From Egerieimonas sp900552095 (GTDB lineage Bacteria > Bacillota > Clostridia > Lachnospirales > Lachnospiraceae): a stretch of DNA of 32,823 nucleotides. The stretch covers positions 1 to 32,823 of the forward strand of contig CABREP010000022.1 of NCBI GenBank assembly GCA_902469965.1, given 5' to 3'. Positions within the stretch are counted from its first letter, which is position 1. The number at the start of each line of letters is the position of its first letter. The notes beneath the pieces were generated by a model that did not search any database, was not told where the DNA came from, and saw only the letters and a list, made by a program, of their open reading frames with translations. The position numbers and the translations under genes were made by a program. This document shows, piece by piece, positions 7,506 to 15,561 of the stretch.

Positions 7506-8534
7506 TTAATCTTTTTCCGGATGAATCAAATATTTTCCCATTGCGCGTACAGACGGATTCCCCAGAATATTTTCCAGTTCTTCCAATCTGCAATTACCAC
7601 AGATCATACTGGTCACATCCAGTTTTCCCGAGTCAATCAGTGCAAGCGCCCGCTTTTGTGTATAAGGATTAATGTATGACGCTCTGAGAGTCAGCTCTTT
7701 CCGGAACACCTCATAAGGCTTCAGCGATATCGCTGCATCCGGTTTTGTCAGTCCAAACATCATAACCACCGCTTTGTTTCCAGCCAGCTCAATTGCCTGC
7801 TCAATCGTATTTGTCCGGCCTACACATTCAATTACCGTTTCAATCTGTCCCATTCCATTCTTCTGAAGCACCTCTGCCACATTTTCCCCTGTCGGATCTA
7901 TACTCAGATCTGCTCCCAGACGCTCTCCCATCTTTCTTTTTCCCTCTACCGGTTCTATGAGTGCCACTCTGGCAGCTCCAGACAGACGAGCCAGCTGAAT
8001 CATCAGCAAACCGATCATTCCGCCTCCGATCACCAGCACGCTGCTTCCCGGTTTTATCTCACACAGATCAATTCCATGAAGGCAGCAGGCAACAGGCTCC
8101 GCCATAGCTCCCTGTTCAAAACTGGTGTGTTCACCCAGCAGATAGATCTGACTTTCTTTTACACTACAGTATTCTGCAAATCCTCCGTTCACTGTAGTTC
8201 CATATCCAATCATATCTGTACAATAATGGGCTTTTCCTTCTTTGCAAAAATCACATTTCCCGCAGTAAGCGTTAGGATCCACACAAACGCGATCTCCTTT
8301 TTTATATTTTGTAACATTTTCGCCGGCCGCTTCTACAATTCCTGCAAATTCATGACCCAAAATCGTGGGCGGCGTCACTTCAGCCGCTCCTTTATCGCCC
8401 TCATAGATGTGTACATCCGTTCCACAGACGCCACACACTTTAACCCGAACCAGAACCTCGTCTTTTCCCACCACGGGAACGGGATATTCCTCCACACGCA
8501 AATCGTGTTTCCCATAAAATACTGCACTTCTCAT
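7506..8534 (-). CDS. Zinc-dependent medium-chain alcohol/polyol dehydrogenase
   Basis: This 342-residue member of the medium-chain dehydrogenase family would oxidise a secondary alcohol or polyol with NAD(P). The catalytic zinc site is visible as Cys37 in VCGVCGTD and His61-Glu62 in GHEF. The structural zinc loop has Cys91, Cys94, Cys97 and Cys105. The nucleotide fold has VLVIGGGMIGL. Overall it resembles sorbitol or threonine dehydrogenases, but the substrate cannot be read from the sequence. It is the last gene of the cluster, 12 nt after the FAD oxidoreductase, with AGGGGG before the start. A weak A/U stem (GAAAAAGAT with ATCTTTTTC) spans the stop codon. It probably takes a carbinol product of the upstream enzymes. 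Confidence 0.9.
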   Translation of the reverse strand: MRSAVFYGKHDLRVEEYPVPVVGKDEVLVRVKVCGVCGTDVHIYEGDKGAAEVTPPTILGHEFAGIVEAAGENVTKYKKGDRVCVDPNAYCGKCDFCKEGKAHYCTDMIGYGTTVNGGFAEYCSVKESQIYLLGEHTSFEQGAMAEPVACCLHGIDLCEIKPGSSVLVIGGGMIGLLMIQLARLSGAARVALIEPVEGKRKMGERLGADLSIDPTGENVAEVLQKNGMGQIETVIECVGRTNTIEQAIELAGNKAVVMMFGLTKPDAAISLKPYEVFRKELTLRASYINPYTQKRALALIDSGKLDVTSMICGNCRLEELENILGNPSVRAMGKYLIHPEKD

Positions 8535-8546
8535 CTTACATTCCCC

Positions 8547-9917
8547 CTATTCTTTTATTACCGCTCCCTGCTCTATTAAAATTTTCTGCAATTCTGCCAT
8601 ATCCAGCTGTTCCAGTCTCTCTTTTTTTCGGACTGCCAGTCCGGCCGCCGGTCCCGCTGCCTGTCCCGTTGCCACACAGCAGGGAATTACCCGATAGCTT
8701 GCCGCAGCCTCAGATGTTCCGCTGATACATCTACCAGCGACCAAAAGATTCTCTGTTTTTTCCGGAACCAGACATCGGAAAGGAATGGTATAATAATCAT
8801 TCACCTGATGAAAAGTAGCACCGCCGCCCTCGGAATTGTGAATATCCACAGCATATGCAAAAGTACAGATCGCATCCTCAAAATGTTTCCGCCCCATAAT
8901 ATCGTCTGCTGTCAGTTTATATTTTCCTTTGATATGCCTGGTTTCCCTTACTCCCAGCGTGGAAGCCACCTGAAGAAGCTGCATCTTCTCACATCCCGGA
9001 ACATATTTTTTCATAAAGCGTACCACCTGCTGTACCTGTTTTCTGCCCTCTATCATAGCCCTGGTAATTTCTTCTGTATTTGTAGCATCGATATGAGCAA
9101 TCCTGGTGGTATTAATTTTCCATCTTCCCTCTATTGGCTGCTCATAATTGCCAATTTCATTCCGGTCAATCGTCCACTCGCCCTTTTCCTTTGCCTCCTT
9201 AATAAACCAAGACCAGCAGTTCTCGCCCGGTATTCCCAGTCTTCCTTCTGCCTTTTTTTCTTCCAGTGCCCCTACGAACTTTTCTCTGTCGATATTTCCC
9301 ACTTCAAAAAACAGGGTAACCGGCTGCATCACACCATCCGTTTCATCACCGGAAATACATTCCGCTCCCGCATAATAAGCCACATCCGCATCTCCGGTAC
9401 AGTCGATATAGACGGCTGCCTCGATCCGTGTAAGCCCCTCTTTCATGGCGGCGATCACACCCGTGATTCTCCCATTCTCTGAAAGGACATCGCAGAGCTG
9501 CACATGATACAAAATCTTCGCTCCCGCTTCTAATACCATATCTTCCATCACAATAGCCAGCGTCTCCGACAGAAACGGTGTCACATGGCAGTGGCTCTTT
9601 ACATAATAAGAACTGTAAGTACTCATACCCTCCACTTTGGAAGGATGAATCGCACCTCCTTTTTCTTCTGTTCTCACGCACAGCTCGTCAAAAATTCCTT
9701 TTACAATCTGCTCCGTAGGCGCGTCATTATAACAGGTCATGAACGGTCCCACCAAACCGGCTGTGGCCATCCCTCCCAGCATTTCCGCCTGCTCAATCAA
9801 AAGAGTCTCTGCTCCATTTCTGGCGGCTGCCACTGCCGCTCCAAATCCTGCCGCACCGCCGCCGATTACCAGAACTTCCGTCTTGATTACCCGATTTATC
9901 TGCTTTTCATATTTCAT
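8547..9917 (-). CDS. FAD-dependent oxidoreductase (FAD_oxidored type)
   Basis: The 456-residue protein starts with a dinucleotide-binding fold, VLVIGGGAAGFGAAVAAARN (16-35), ending in the ribose-binding acid of LLIEQ. MLGGMATAGLVGPFMTCYN follows, typical of the FAD_oxidored (PF12831-like) group. Further family features are YIDCTGDADVAYYAGA, TRHIKGKYKLT, the C-terminal FAD contact NLLVAGRCISGTSEAAASYR, and MPCCVATGQAAGPAAGLAV-like glycine-rich closing sequence. Many relatives are uncharacterised dehydrogenases in carbohydrate and organic acid clusters. Its ATG overlaps the stop of the HExxH gene (ATGA), with GAGGA as ribosome site. It lies between that gene and the alcohol dehydrogenase, so a role in the same pathway is likely. 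The substrate is unknown. Confidence 0.88.
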   Translation of the reverse strand: MKYEKQINRVIKTEVLVIGGGAAGFGAAVAAARNGAETLLIEQAEMLGGMATAGLVGPFMTCYNDAPTEQIVKGIFDELCVRTEEKGGAIHPSKVEGMSTYSSYYVKSHCHVTPFLSETLAIVMEDMVLEAGAKILYHVQLCDVLSENGRITGVIAAMKEGLTRIEAAVYIDCTGDADVAYYAGAECISGDETDGVMQPVTLFFEVGNIDREKFVGALEEKKAEGRLGIPGENCWSWFIKEAKEKGEWTIDRNEIGNYEQPIEGRWKINTTRIAHIDATNTEEITRAMIEGRKQVQQVVRFMKKYVPGCEKMQLLQVASTLGVRETRHIKGKYKLTADDIMGRKHFEDAICTFAYAVDIHNSEGGGATFHQVNDYYTIPFRCLVPEKTENLLVAGRCISGTSEAAASYRVIPCCVATGQAAGPAAGLAVRKKERLEQLDMAELQKILIEQGAVIKE

Positions 9918-10471
9918 AGTCTATCCTCTTCTTTCACCAAAAACTGATAACATACCTGAGCAAAAGCATTGGCTCCAATTTCACTTAGCGATGGGATCCC
10001 TGTTCTCCCCAAATGTATTGGACCAATTTTTATGATCGGCACCTGATGTCTTCTGGACACCATACCAATTTCATTCCATTCCAGATAATGAAAATATTCA
10101 TGGCACAGAAGAATATTCAATCCTTCTTCATAAGAAAAACCATTTTCCCTGCACCACAGTGTCACACTCCCCTTATAAATTTTCAACTGATTCTTTCCGG
10201 AGAAGAATTCACAGAAATAGCGGCGTTTTCCCAAAACATAATCCATCTCCTGTTCCACGATCTTCACTCCGTTTTTCTGCAGGATTTCCCACATTTTCAG
10301 GCTATCTTCCACTCTGTGTTTTTCCAGAAACCTCCGTGCCTGCTCCACCCCTACAGACCAGGCATCCTCAAAAATAATTTCTATCTGTTCTTTTTCTATT
10401 TTGAAAAAAACGTAATCTCCCCTCAGTTCCTGCATGCTGTTTTCTTTATCTGGAAATGGAAACTTTTTCAT
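9914..10471 (-). CDS. Small HExxH putative metallopeptidase-like protein, unrecognised family
   Basis: I do not recognise a named family. With the start at 10471 (GAGGGG 7 nt upstream, better than the ATG at 10486) it has 185 residues and no signal peptide. It has HEYFH (124-128) inside LLCHEYFHYLEW, and 36 residues later SEIGANAFAQ with Glu164. An HExxH helix followed by an ExxAxxFA helix is the layout of ImmA/IrrE-type zinc peptidases, where the Glu is the third metal ligand. The N-terminal half looks like beta strands (KNQLKIYKGSVTLW). The gene begins within 16 nt of the hydantoinase stop codon and overlaps the FAD gene by 4 nt (ATGA). It is thus an integral part of the operon. It may be a peptidase or a protein using the fold for another purpose. 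Confidence 0.7.
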   Translation of the reverse strand: MKKFPFPDKENSMQELRGDYVFFKIEKEQIEIIFEDAWSVGVEQARRFLEKHRVEDSLKMWEILQKNGVKIVEQEMDYVLGKRRYFCEFFSGKNQLKIYKGSVTLWCRENGFSYEEGLNILLCHEYFHYLEWNEIGMVSRRHQVPIIKIGPIHLGRTGIPSLSEIGANAFAQVCYQFLVKEEDRL

Positions 10472-10486
10472 CTGTCTGCCCCTCAT

Positions 10487-12634
10487 TTAATCTGTTCTGG
10501 CTGAGCATAAAATAATCAGTACATCCTCTTCCCGGGCAGAAGCCAGTTCCACTTTTGCCAGAGATTGTACCTGCGTCTCATCCAGCAGTCCCGATAGATC
10601 CAAAATTCGTTTTCCAAAAATAAGATACACATTGGGCAGGGTTTTTCCACCGTCATTATACTCCGTCATATCTTCCATCGCCCGCATCAGTGTCGGCTCC
10701 CAGTTGTTTCCGCTGCAAACATGTACCTTTCCATCTTTTTTCTGCAGACGGATAATTCCTTCCTCGTCTACAATGGCCGTAGGTTTTGTTACTGTTCTGG
10801 ACAGTCCGAAGAATTTCTTTTTTTCAACTTTATACTGCATGGCATACATCATCCCATTTTCTGCTGCTGTATATAAGATCTCCTTGGAAACATCCATGTT
10901 CTCAGCGACTTTTTCTTTTATCTCCTCTTCCGTAAGTTTTCGCCGGGTCAGATCTTTCGAGCGAAGTTCTGTGGTTCCAATCGCTATCGCCCGCACCATA
11001 TTTTTAGTAGAATCTACCTCCACAGAGACTTCCACCGTTTCCGGAGAAGCCCCCGACTGAATCGCCCTCTCTTCCGCCTCTCTTCGCACCGCCAGAATAT
11101 CCTGTTCGGTAGGATTGGAAATCGTCCGTTCTACTGTATCACGAATCATGGCGAGCGCCACTCCTATGGTAGAAATCACAGATGCGTTTTTTGCATTTTT
11201 ATGTTTCAGCTTCATAAATTCTGCCAAATGCGGAACTACGGCAGATGCTCCGCCTCCACCACCTACCAGAACTGTCGTTCGTCGGTCCATCTCATAATCC
11301 GAAAGCAGTGCCTCCACCACTTTACTGTTTTTTGCCGCCGAAAGTCTCAGCGCCTCTTTCGCCGCCTCCTCCACAGTCATTCCCATCTGATCTGCCAGGG
11401 GGTTCCATGCTCTTCTGGCAGCTTCCAGATTTCCGCGGGCATAATCCTCCTCCGGAACATAACCTGCCAGGTTCGCCGCCCCGGCCAGCGACAGTGCATA
11501 CTTCTTCCCATTGGCACAGAGAACATATCCGTATTCCGGATCATTTTCCATAGGACAGACTGTCTTCAGAACAGGATCCACGATATTTTCCGGTTCCGTG
11601 TATACCTCATACTCCATTCCTGCAATATGAACACTTCTCGGCCCTACGTCTGCAATCTTCCCGTTTTTTATCTGTATCATACTTCCGCCGCCGATTCCTA
11701 CTGTCCGCACATCCAGAGAAGTGAGATACGTTTTATGTCCCCCAACCTCCGCATATTTCACCATTACCTTCCCATCTTTTACACAGGAAATGTCCGTGCT
11801 GGTTCCCCCCACTTCGAGGAAAATCCCATTGGTCAGTTTCTCATACATCAAAGCGCCTGCAACCCCGGCCGCTGGTCCGGATAAAATCGTCAGGATCGGA
11901 CGTTTTCTCACTTCCTCTACAGTCATCACTCCTCCATCGCAGCGCATAACCATGAGCGGAGTTTTGATTCCCGCCTTTTTGATACTCTCCTCTGTCATAT
12001 TCGCTGCGTCCAGCATCTTTGGCATGATACTGGCATTTACTACAGCTGTCCTTGTTCTCACTTTCAGGCCGTAAAGTTTTGATATTTCATTCGTTGCTGT
12101 CGCCGCAATTCCCTGTTCTGTACAAAGTTCCGATATTCTGGCCTCATTTTCCGGATGATCCACACTGAAAGCTTCCGCTGCCACCACAGCCTGACACCCG
12201 TTTTCCTTCAGCCTCTGAACTGCCTCTGCCGCTTTTCTTACAAAATCTTCCGCAGAACTTTCCACATATTCATTTTCAGAAGAAAGATATTTCGTCTCCG
12301 TCAGCGGAATAGCGCCCATATTGGTATCACTTTTGGACTTTGTTCCTTCCAGCCCTTTTCCCACTGTCACAATGCCTACTTTTACCACATCTCCTTCCAG
12401 AAGTGCATTCGTTGCCTGCGTTGTTCCATGGGAAATAAATACCACATCTTCCGGTTTTACCTGATTTTCTTCCATAATCATTCTCAGCACCTGTACAATA
12501 CCTGCAGCCACTCCCGCTTCTGCACTGTGAGTCGTAGGAACTTTCGCTGTACCGATCAGCTCAAATGTATCATTGCGAATCAAAGCCGCATCTGTAAAAG
12601 TTCCTCCCACATCAATTCCGATTCTAACCTTCAT
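10487..12634 (-). CDS. Hydantoinase/oxoprolinase family protein (HyuA-like)
   Basis: The family uses ATP to open cyclic amides or ketones such as hydantoins and 5-oxoproline. From the start MKVRIGIDVGGTFTD (GGAGAGG 10 nt upstream) it has 715 residues; an in-frame ATG at 12733 would overlap the carrier gene and is unlikely. The ASKHA ATP-binding motifs are visible: GIDVGGTFTD near the N-terminus, FISHGTTQATNALLEG near 85, the phosphate loop ILSGPAAGVAGAL near 270, FLEVGGTSTDIS near 290, and the adenosine motif VLVGGGGGASAVVPHLA near 480. The last 170 residues are less conserved and include a glycine- and lysine-rich stretch. No HyuB partner gene is present. It is followed directly by the HExxH gene. 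The substrate is unknown. Confidence 0.9.
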   Translation of the reverse strand: MKVRIGIDVGGTFTDAALIRNDTFELIGTAKVPTTHSAEAGVAAGIVQVLRMIMEENQVKPEDVVFISHGTTQATNALLEGDVVKVGIVTVGKGLEGTKSKSDTNMGAIPLTETKYLSSENEYVESSAEDFVRKAAEAVQRLKENGCQAVVAAEAFSVDHPENEARISELCTEQGIAATATNEISKLYGLKVRTRTAVVNASIMPKMLDAANMTEESIKKAGIKTPLMVMRCDGGVMTVEEVRKRPILTILSGPAAGVAGALMYEKLTNGIFLEVGGTSTDISCVKDGKVMVKYAEVGGHKTYLTSLDVRTVGIGGGSMIQIKNGKIADVGPRSVHIAGMEYEVYTEPENIVDPVLKTVCPMENDPEYGYVLCANGKKYALSLAGAANLAGYVPEEDYARGNLEAARRAWNPLADQMGMTVEEAAKEALRLSAAKNSKVVEALLSDYEMDRRTTVLVGGGGGASAVVPHLAEFMKLKHKNAKNASVISTIGVALAMIRDTVERTISNPTEQDILAVRREAEERAIQSGASPETVEVSVEVDSTKNMVRAIAIGTTELRSKDLTRRKLTEEEIKEKVAENMDVSKEILYTAAENGMMYAMQYKVEKKKFFGLSRTVTKPTAIVDEEGIIRLQKKDGKVHVCSGNNWEPTLMRAMEDMTEYNDGGKTLPNVYLIFGKRILDLSGLLDETQVQSLAKVELASAREEDVLIILCSARTD

Positions 12635-12663
12635 TGCTTCCCAACCTCTCCATCTATAAAGTT

Positions 12664-12692
12664 TGTTGCGGCCCAAATGCCAGGCCGCAACA
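12664..12692 (-). other. Hairpin between carrier and hydantoinase genes
   Basis: A perfect 10-bp G/C-rich stem (TGTTGCGGCC with GGCCGCAACA) encloses a 9-nt loop. Neither strand has a following U-tract, so it is more likely an mRNA stability or processing element than a terminator. Confidence 0.6.
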
Positions 12693-12707
12693 CTGAAAAT
12701 TTCTTCT

Positions 12708-14018
12708 TTACATATAAAGCACTGCAGTGGCAATCACTCCCACAATCACCACCGGCCAAATCCAGAGAATCAGCCTTCTGGTCACAGATGTAACTTCTTC
12801 ACCTGTATAACTGCTCACCCACACATTATGTGTATTGGTAGGACAGCAGAGCAGCTGCATCGTTGATACGGCACAGAACCCTCCCATAATTACATTCAGC
12901 GGAAGCAGATTCAGACTTGCCATAAGCGCTGCAATCCCTGCCCCCAGTCCCCATACATTCAAAGGGCCGCGGTACAGACAAAGCGGTGCCAGTACAATAA
13001 AGAAAATCACAAACCCGATTGTATTAGAAGGTGTCACCATACGCATAATCGGTTCCAGCGCTTCTTTCACAGAAGGCTGATTAATGGCCTGAAGCAGCAT
13101 TCCTATGCCGATCATCAATGTTACCGAAGGTGCCGCCGCCGAAAAGCCATCAAATAATGTCTTCGTCAGCATATTCATAGTACGCTTCCAGCCTGCCCTC
13201 AAACTGGTAAAAATACATGCCCAGACGATTGAAAGAAGGAAGGCGGGAATCAGCGGCAGCTTAAACCCGATTACAAGTACCAGCGGAATCAGAGGCGTAG
13301 CCATAGCAAATCCTCCCATAACTCCTTTCACCTGATACAGTTCTTCTTCTGTTTCACAGGCCGGAGCAGAAAAAGCATATTTCCTTCCCATTTTCCTGTA
13401 TCGGAAAATAATAAATACAATCCCCGCCAGATAAGCACCCACTGCACATATCAACAGAATCTTAAACGTATCGTCAAACTCTGCCCCCACAACAGCAGCA
13501 ATCGAGTTTACATTGCTGAGATTTACATTATTTCCCACACAGTAAGCAAATAGCATAACCGCAGTAGCTGTAAATTTGTCTGCCCCAACAGACACCAGGA
13601 TCGGTATCACGATTGTTCCAATCATAATTACAGTTCCCAATCCATTTACTGTAGTAAACAGAAGCGCTGCCACCGTAAAAAGAATGATTGTAACAATAAA
13701 TGTTTTATCTCCTCCCAGCTCAGCTCCTTTCTTAATCATCGTTTCACTGATACGTGTCTTTTCCATTACCATGCCAAGCCAGCCGGCAAAAATTGCCACC
13801 ATGATCGCGTCACCCAGTTTTACTGCCCCTGACTGCATAACCGTCTGCAGAAATCCCACTGCATTTCCTTCTGCATCCACCGCCATCGGAGGAACTCCTC
13901 CGATCAGACAGATTCCCACGGTTAACACAAAGAGCGCCAGCACAGTCGGCATTTTTCTGGTGACCATAAGCCCCATGATCGCCAGCATAAACAAAAGAAT
14001 CAGGATACCTTGTGTCAT
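12708..14018 (-). CDS. IT-superfamily anion/organic acid carrier (CitM/GntP/DcuC-like)
   Basis: From MTQGILILLFMLAIMG (AAGGAG 9 nt upstream) this is a 436-residue membrane protein with about 11-12 hydrophobic helices. The arrangement resembles secondary carriers of the ion transporter superfamily that import organic acids with protons or sodium. Features include an early loop with GGVPP, the sequence TTVNGLGTVIMIGTIVIPIL near 120 in a re-entrant-like position, NNVNLSNVNSIAAVVGAEFDDTF, and a repeat-like LYRGPLNVWGLGAGIAALMA in the second half. I cannot separate citrate, gluconate and dicarboxylate branches by eye. It lies between the ROK regulator and the hydantoinase-like gene, so it probably imports the compound the cluster degrades. 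Its start is 99 nt after the ROK stop; no convincing separate promoter was found. Confidence 0.8.
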   Translation of the reverse strand: MTQGILILLFMLAIMGLMVTRKMPTVLALFVLTVGICLIGGVPPMAVDAEGNAVGFLQTVMQSGAVKLGDAIMVAIFAGWLGMVMEKTRISETMIKKGAELGGDKTFIVTIILFTVAALLFTTVNGLGTVIMIGTIVIPILVSVGADKFTATAVMLFAYCVGNNVNLSNVNSIAAVVGAEFDDTFKILLICAVGAYLAGIVFIIFRYRKMGRKYAFSAPACETEEELYQVKGVMGGFAMATPLIPLVLVIGFKLPLIPAFLLSIVWACIFTSLRAGWKRTMNMLTKTLFDGFSAAAPSVTLMIGIGMLLQAINQPSVKEALEPIMRMVTPSNTIGFVIFFIVLAPLCLYRGPLNVWGLGAGIAALMASLNLLPLNVIMGGFCAVSTMQLLCCPTNTHNVWVSSYTGEEVTSVTRRLILWIWPVVIVGVIATAVLYM

Positions 14019-14117
14019 ACTTATGTTCTCCTTTATTAACTTTTTATATAATCGACTTGCACCTGCGCAGATCTGCAAATCGTTTATACCTTGTCAATGA
14101 CCAGAGAACTTATTTTC

Positions 14118-15170
14118 TCAGGACATTCCCACAAGCAGCCGGTAATTCTCTGTCAGAATCCGGTATGCCAAAGCGTGGTTCACATGCCTGTCCGCAGCCT
14201 CAGCTTTCCTCACTACCGGATGAAGAGCAAATTCTTTTGCTACCCGATTCACTACAACCTCTATATTTTCAACCTGTCCGCCAATAAAAATATCATTGAC
14301 CGGAAAAAACAAAAGAGCGTTTTTCAGCACCTCTGCCAGTTTATCTGCAATCTTTTCTATTGGCAGATTTCTCATTGAAATCTCCTGGGTACGTGCCATC
14401 CCTCTCGCCTGATTTCCTTCCGTCCCTGCATAATTTCCACTCAGCACTGCAGAGCTGATATCAAAAACAGAGTCACTTGTATTATGTACAAGGGTTCGGT
14501 TTAAAACGAAACTGGCCGTCACCCGTTCACCTATATTAATATAGGCATAGTCTGTACATTTTGCATCCACAGACTGCAGATAATAATCCAAACTGTATCG
14601 ATTAATCAGTTCCTTTTTTACAGGAACTCCAAATTTCGTGCTTAAAACCTTCTCCAGGCTGATCACATCCGAAGAAAATGAGGTTGAAAATTCCACATTC
14701 AAATCGTATTCCGGAATATCATCCTGGCAGAGAAGACCGATTCCCACCAGTTTTCCCGGTATCTTTCCCCCATCTATCTCCAGACTCTGAATATAAGTTT
14801 CTGCCAGGGTGAGCAGATCATTTCCAGACAACCTGCGTTTTGCCAAAATCTGATCCCCCAGCAATGCCCCTCTCAAATTAAAAATCTGTACGTCCACACC
14901 GCTTCTTTTTATTTCCAGCGTAACAATAAACCCATATCCCGGATTCAGACGCAGTAAAATAGGTCTCCTCCCCCCGGTAGATTCCCCGGAGCATACTTCC
15001 TCTGCAATTCCCTTCTCAATCAAAAGAGCAACCGCCTGACTCACCGTACTGGGGGACAGTTTTGTCTTTTCTGAAATTTCAATTCTTGAAACCTGATCAT
15101 TCTTTATAATGCACCCCAAAACCTGTGCCGTATTATTTACCTTTACATCTTTTAAAGATTTTTTAGCCAT
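14118..15170 (-). CDS. ROK-family transcriptional regulator (NagC/XylR-like)
   Basis: The 350-residue protein has an N-terminal winged helix-turn-helix (about 12-65: QVSRIEISEKTKLSPSTVSQAVALLIEKG, then STGGRRPILLRLN), followed by a ROK domain. In the ROK part the kinase motif DxGxT is not evident and the usual Cys-rich zinc motif is missing, so it is a regulator that may bind its ligand differently from sugar-sensing relatives. GGYGF-like strand LNPGYGFIVTLEI and INIGERVTASFVLN mark the domain. It is the first gene of the cluster, read from two tandem promoters whose -10 regions both overlap copies of an ACTTATTTTG motif. Autoregulation and control of the downstream catabolic genes are therefore likely. 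The inducer is unknown. Confidence 0.9.
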   Translation of the reverse strand: MAKKSLKDVKVNNTAQVLGCIIKNDQVSRIEISEKTKLSPSTVSQAVALLIEKGIAEEVCSGESTGGRRPILLRLNPGYGFIVTLEIKRSGVDVQIFNLRGALLGDQILAKRRLSGNDLLTLAETYIQSLEIDGGKIPGKLVGIGLLCQDDIPEYDLNVEFSTSFSSDVISLEKVLSTKFGVPVKKELINRYSLDYYLQSVDAKCTDYAYINIGERVTASFVLNRTLVHNTSDSVFDISSAVLSGNYAGTEGNQARGMARTQEISMRNLPIEKIADKLAEVLKNALLFFPVNDIFIGGQVENIEVVVNRVAKEFALHPVVRKAEAADRHVNHALAYRILTENYRLLVGMS

Positions 15171-15205
15171 AAGTTCTTCCTCTACTAATTTTTAATTTCA
15201 AAATA

Positions 15206-15234
15206 AGTATACCTTTTATTTCCATATTTTTCAA
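15206..15234 (-). promoter_or_regulatory. Proximal promoter P1 of the ROK cluster
   Basis: TTGAAA (15234-15229), a 17-bp spacer and TATACT (15211-15206) on the minus strand. The -10 box continues directly into ACTTATTTTG, the repeated half-site, so a bound regulator would hide it. Confidence 0.72.
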
Positions 15235-15310
15235 GAATAAACACTTATTTCCAAAAAACCTTTCCAATATCTTTGTTTTTATCTTCAAACTTATTTTTTA
15301 TTACAAAATA

Positions 15311-15339
15311 AGTATAGTTAAAAATGTAGTATTTGTCAA
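15311..15339 (-). promoter_or_regulatory. Distal promoter P2 of the ROK cluster
   Basis: A consensus TTGACA (15339-15334), a 17-bp spacer and TATACT (15316-15311) on the minus strand. It shares the 13-mer TATACTTATTTTG with P1 and lies exactly 105 bp upstream of it. Confidence 0.75.
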
Positions 15340-15489
15340 TTAAAATCTCAGTTTTATCCTTTTTTTGTATATTTATTACGAAGTTTTTTCTTCTATTTTG
15401 TGAACAACATAGAATTTTTTCTTCCTCCCTCCCCTTCCTCACTTTTATCTATTTTCAAAATAAGTTTCAAACCCCTCCCCAACAACAGA

Positions 15490-15525
15490 GAAGGCCGTCG
15501 CACTCACATGAGCACGACGGCCTTC
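15490..15525 (-). terminator. Terminator after tpiA
   Basis: A perfect 11-bp stem (GAAGGCCGTCG with CGACGGCCTTC) encloses a 14-nt loop, 37 nt past the tpiA stop. On the minus strand it is followed by TCTGTTGTTG, an imperfect U-tract. It probably ends the gap-pgk-tpiA transcript. Confidence 0.7.
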
Positions 15526-15561
15526 CCTTCCGTTTGAACACTGATATTTGCTATATCTCTT

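Larger units (their letters stand above)
15200..15465. repeat. Repeated AAAATAAGT half-sites, putative ROK operators
   Basis: CAAAATAAGT occurs in plus orientation at 15199-15208, 15304-15313 and 15456-15465. The reverse ACTTATTT occurs at 15243-15250 and, as ACTTATTTT, at 15289-15297. The pair 15289-15297 and 15305-15313 forms a perfect 9-bp inverted repeat with a 7-bp spacer. The copies at 15200 and 15305 overlap the two -10 boxes and are 105 bp apart, ten helical turns. A/T-rich palindromes with TTATTT/AAATAA are typical of NagC/Mlc-type operators (recalled). Confidence 0.7.
15171..15561. other. 391-nt gene-free control region between ROK gene and tpiA
   Basis: This AT-rich stretch holds two minus-strand promoters, at least five copies of an AAAATAAGT half-site and the terminator after tpiA. 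A 65-codon reading frame (15245-15442, minus) crosses the promoters, has poor composition and is not considered a gene. Confidence 0.8.

Noticed and set aside
12664..12692. Intrinsic terminator between carrier and HyuA-like gene
   Set aside because: The stem is strong but neither strand has a U-tract.
12635..12733. Upstream in-frame start of the HyuA-like gene
   Set aside because: It would overlap the carrier gene and has a poorer ribosome site; the family starts at MKVRIGIDVGGTFTD.
15245..15442. 65-codon frame in the ROK control region (minus strand)
   Set aside because: It covers promoter P2 and several operator half-sites, is Lys/Asn/Ile-rich from A/T bias, and lacks a family match.
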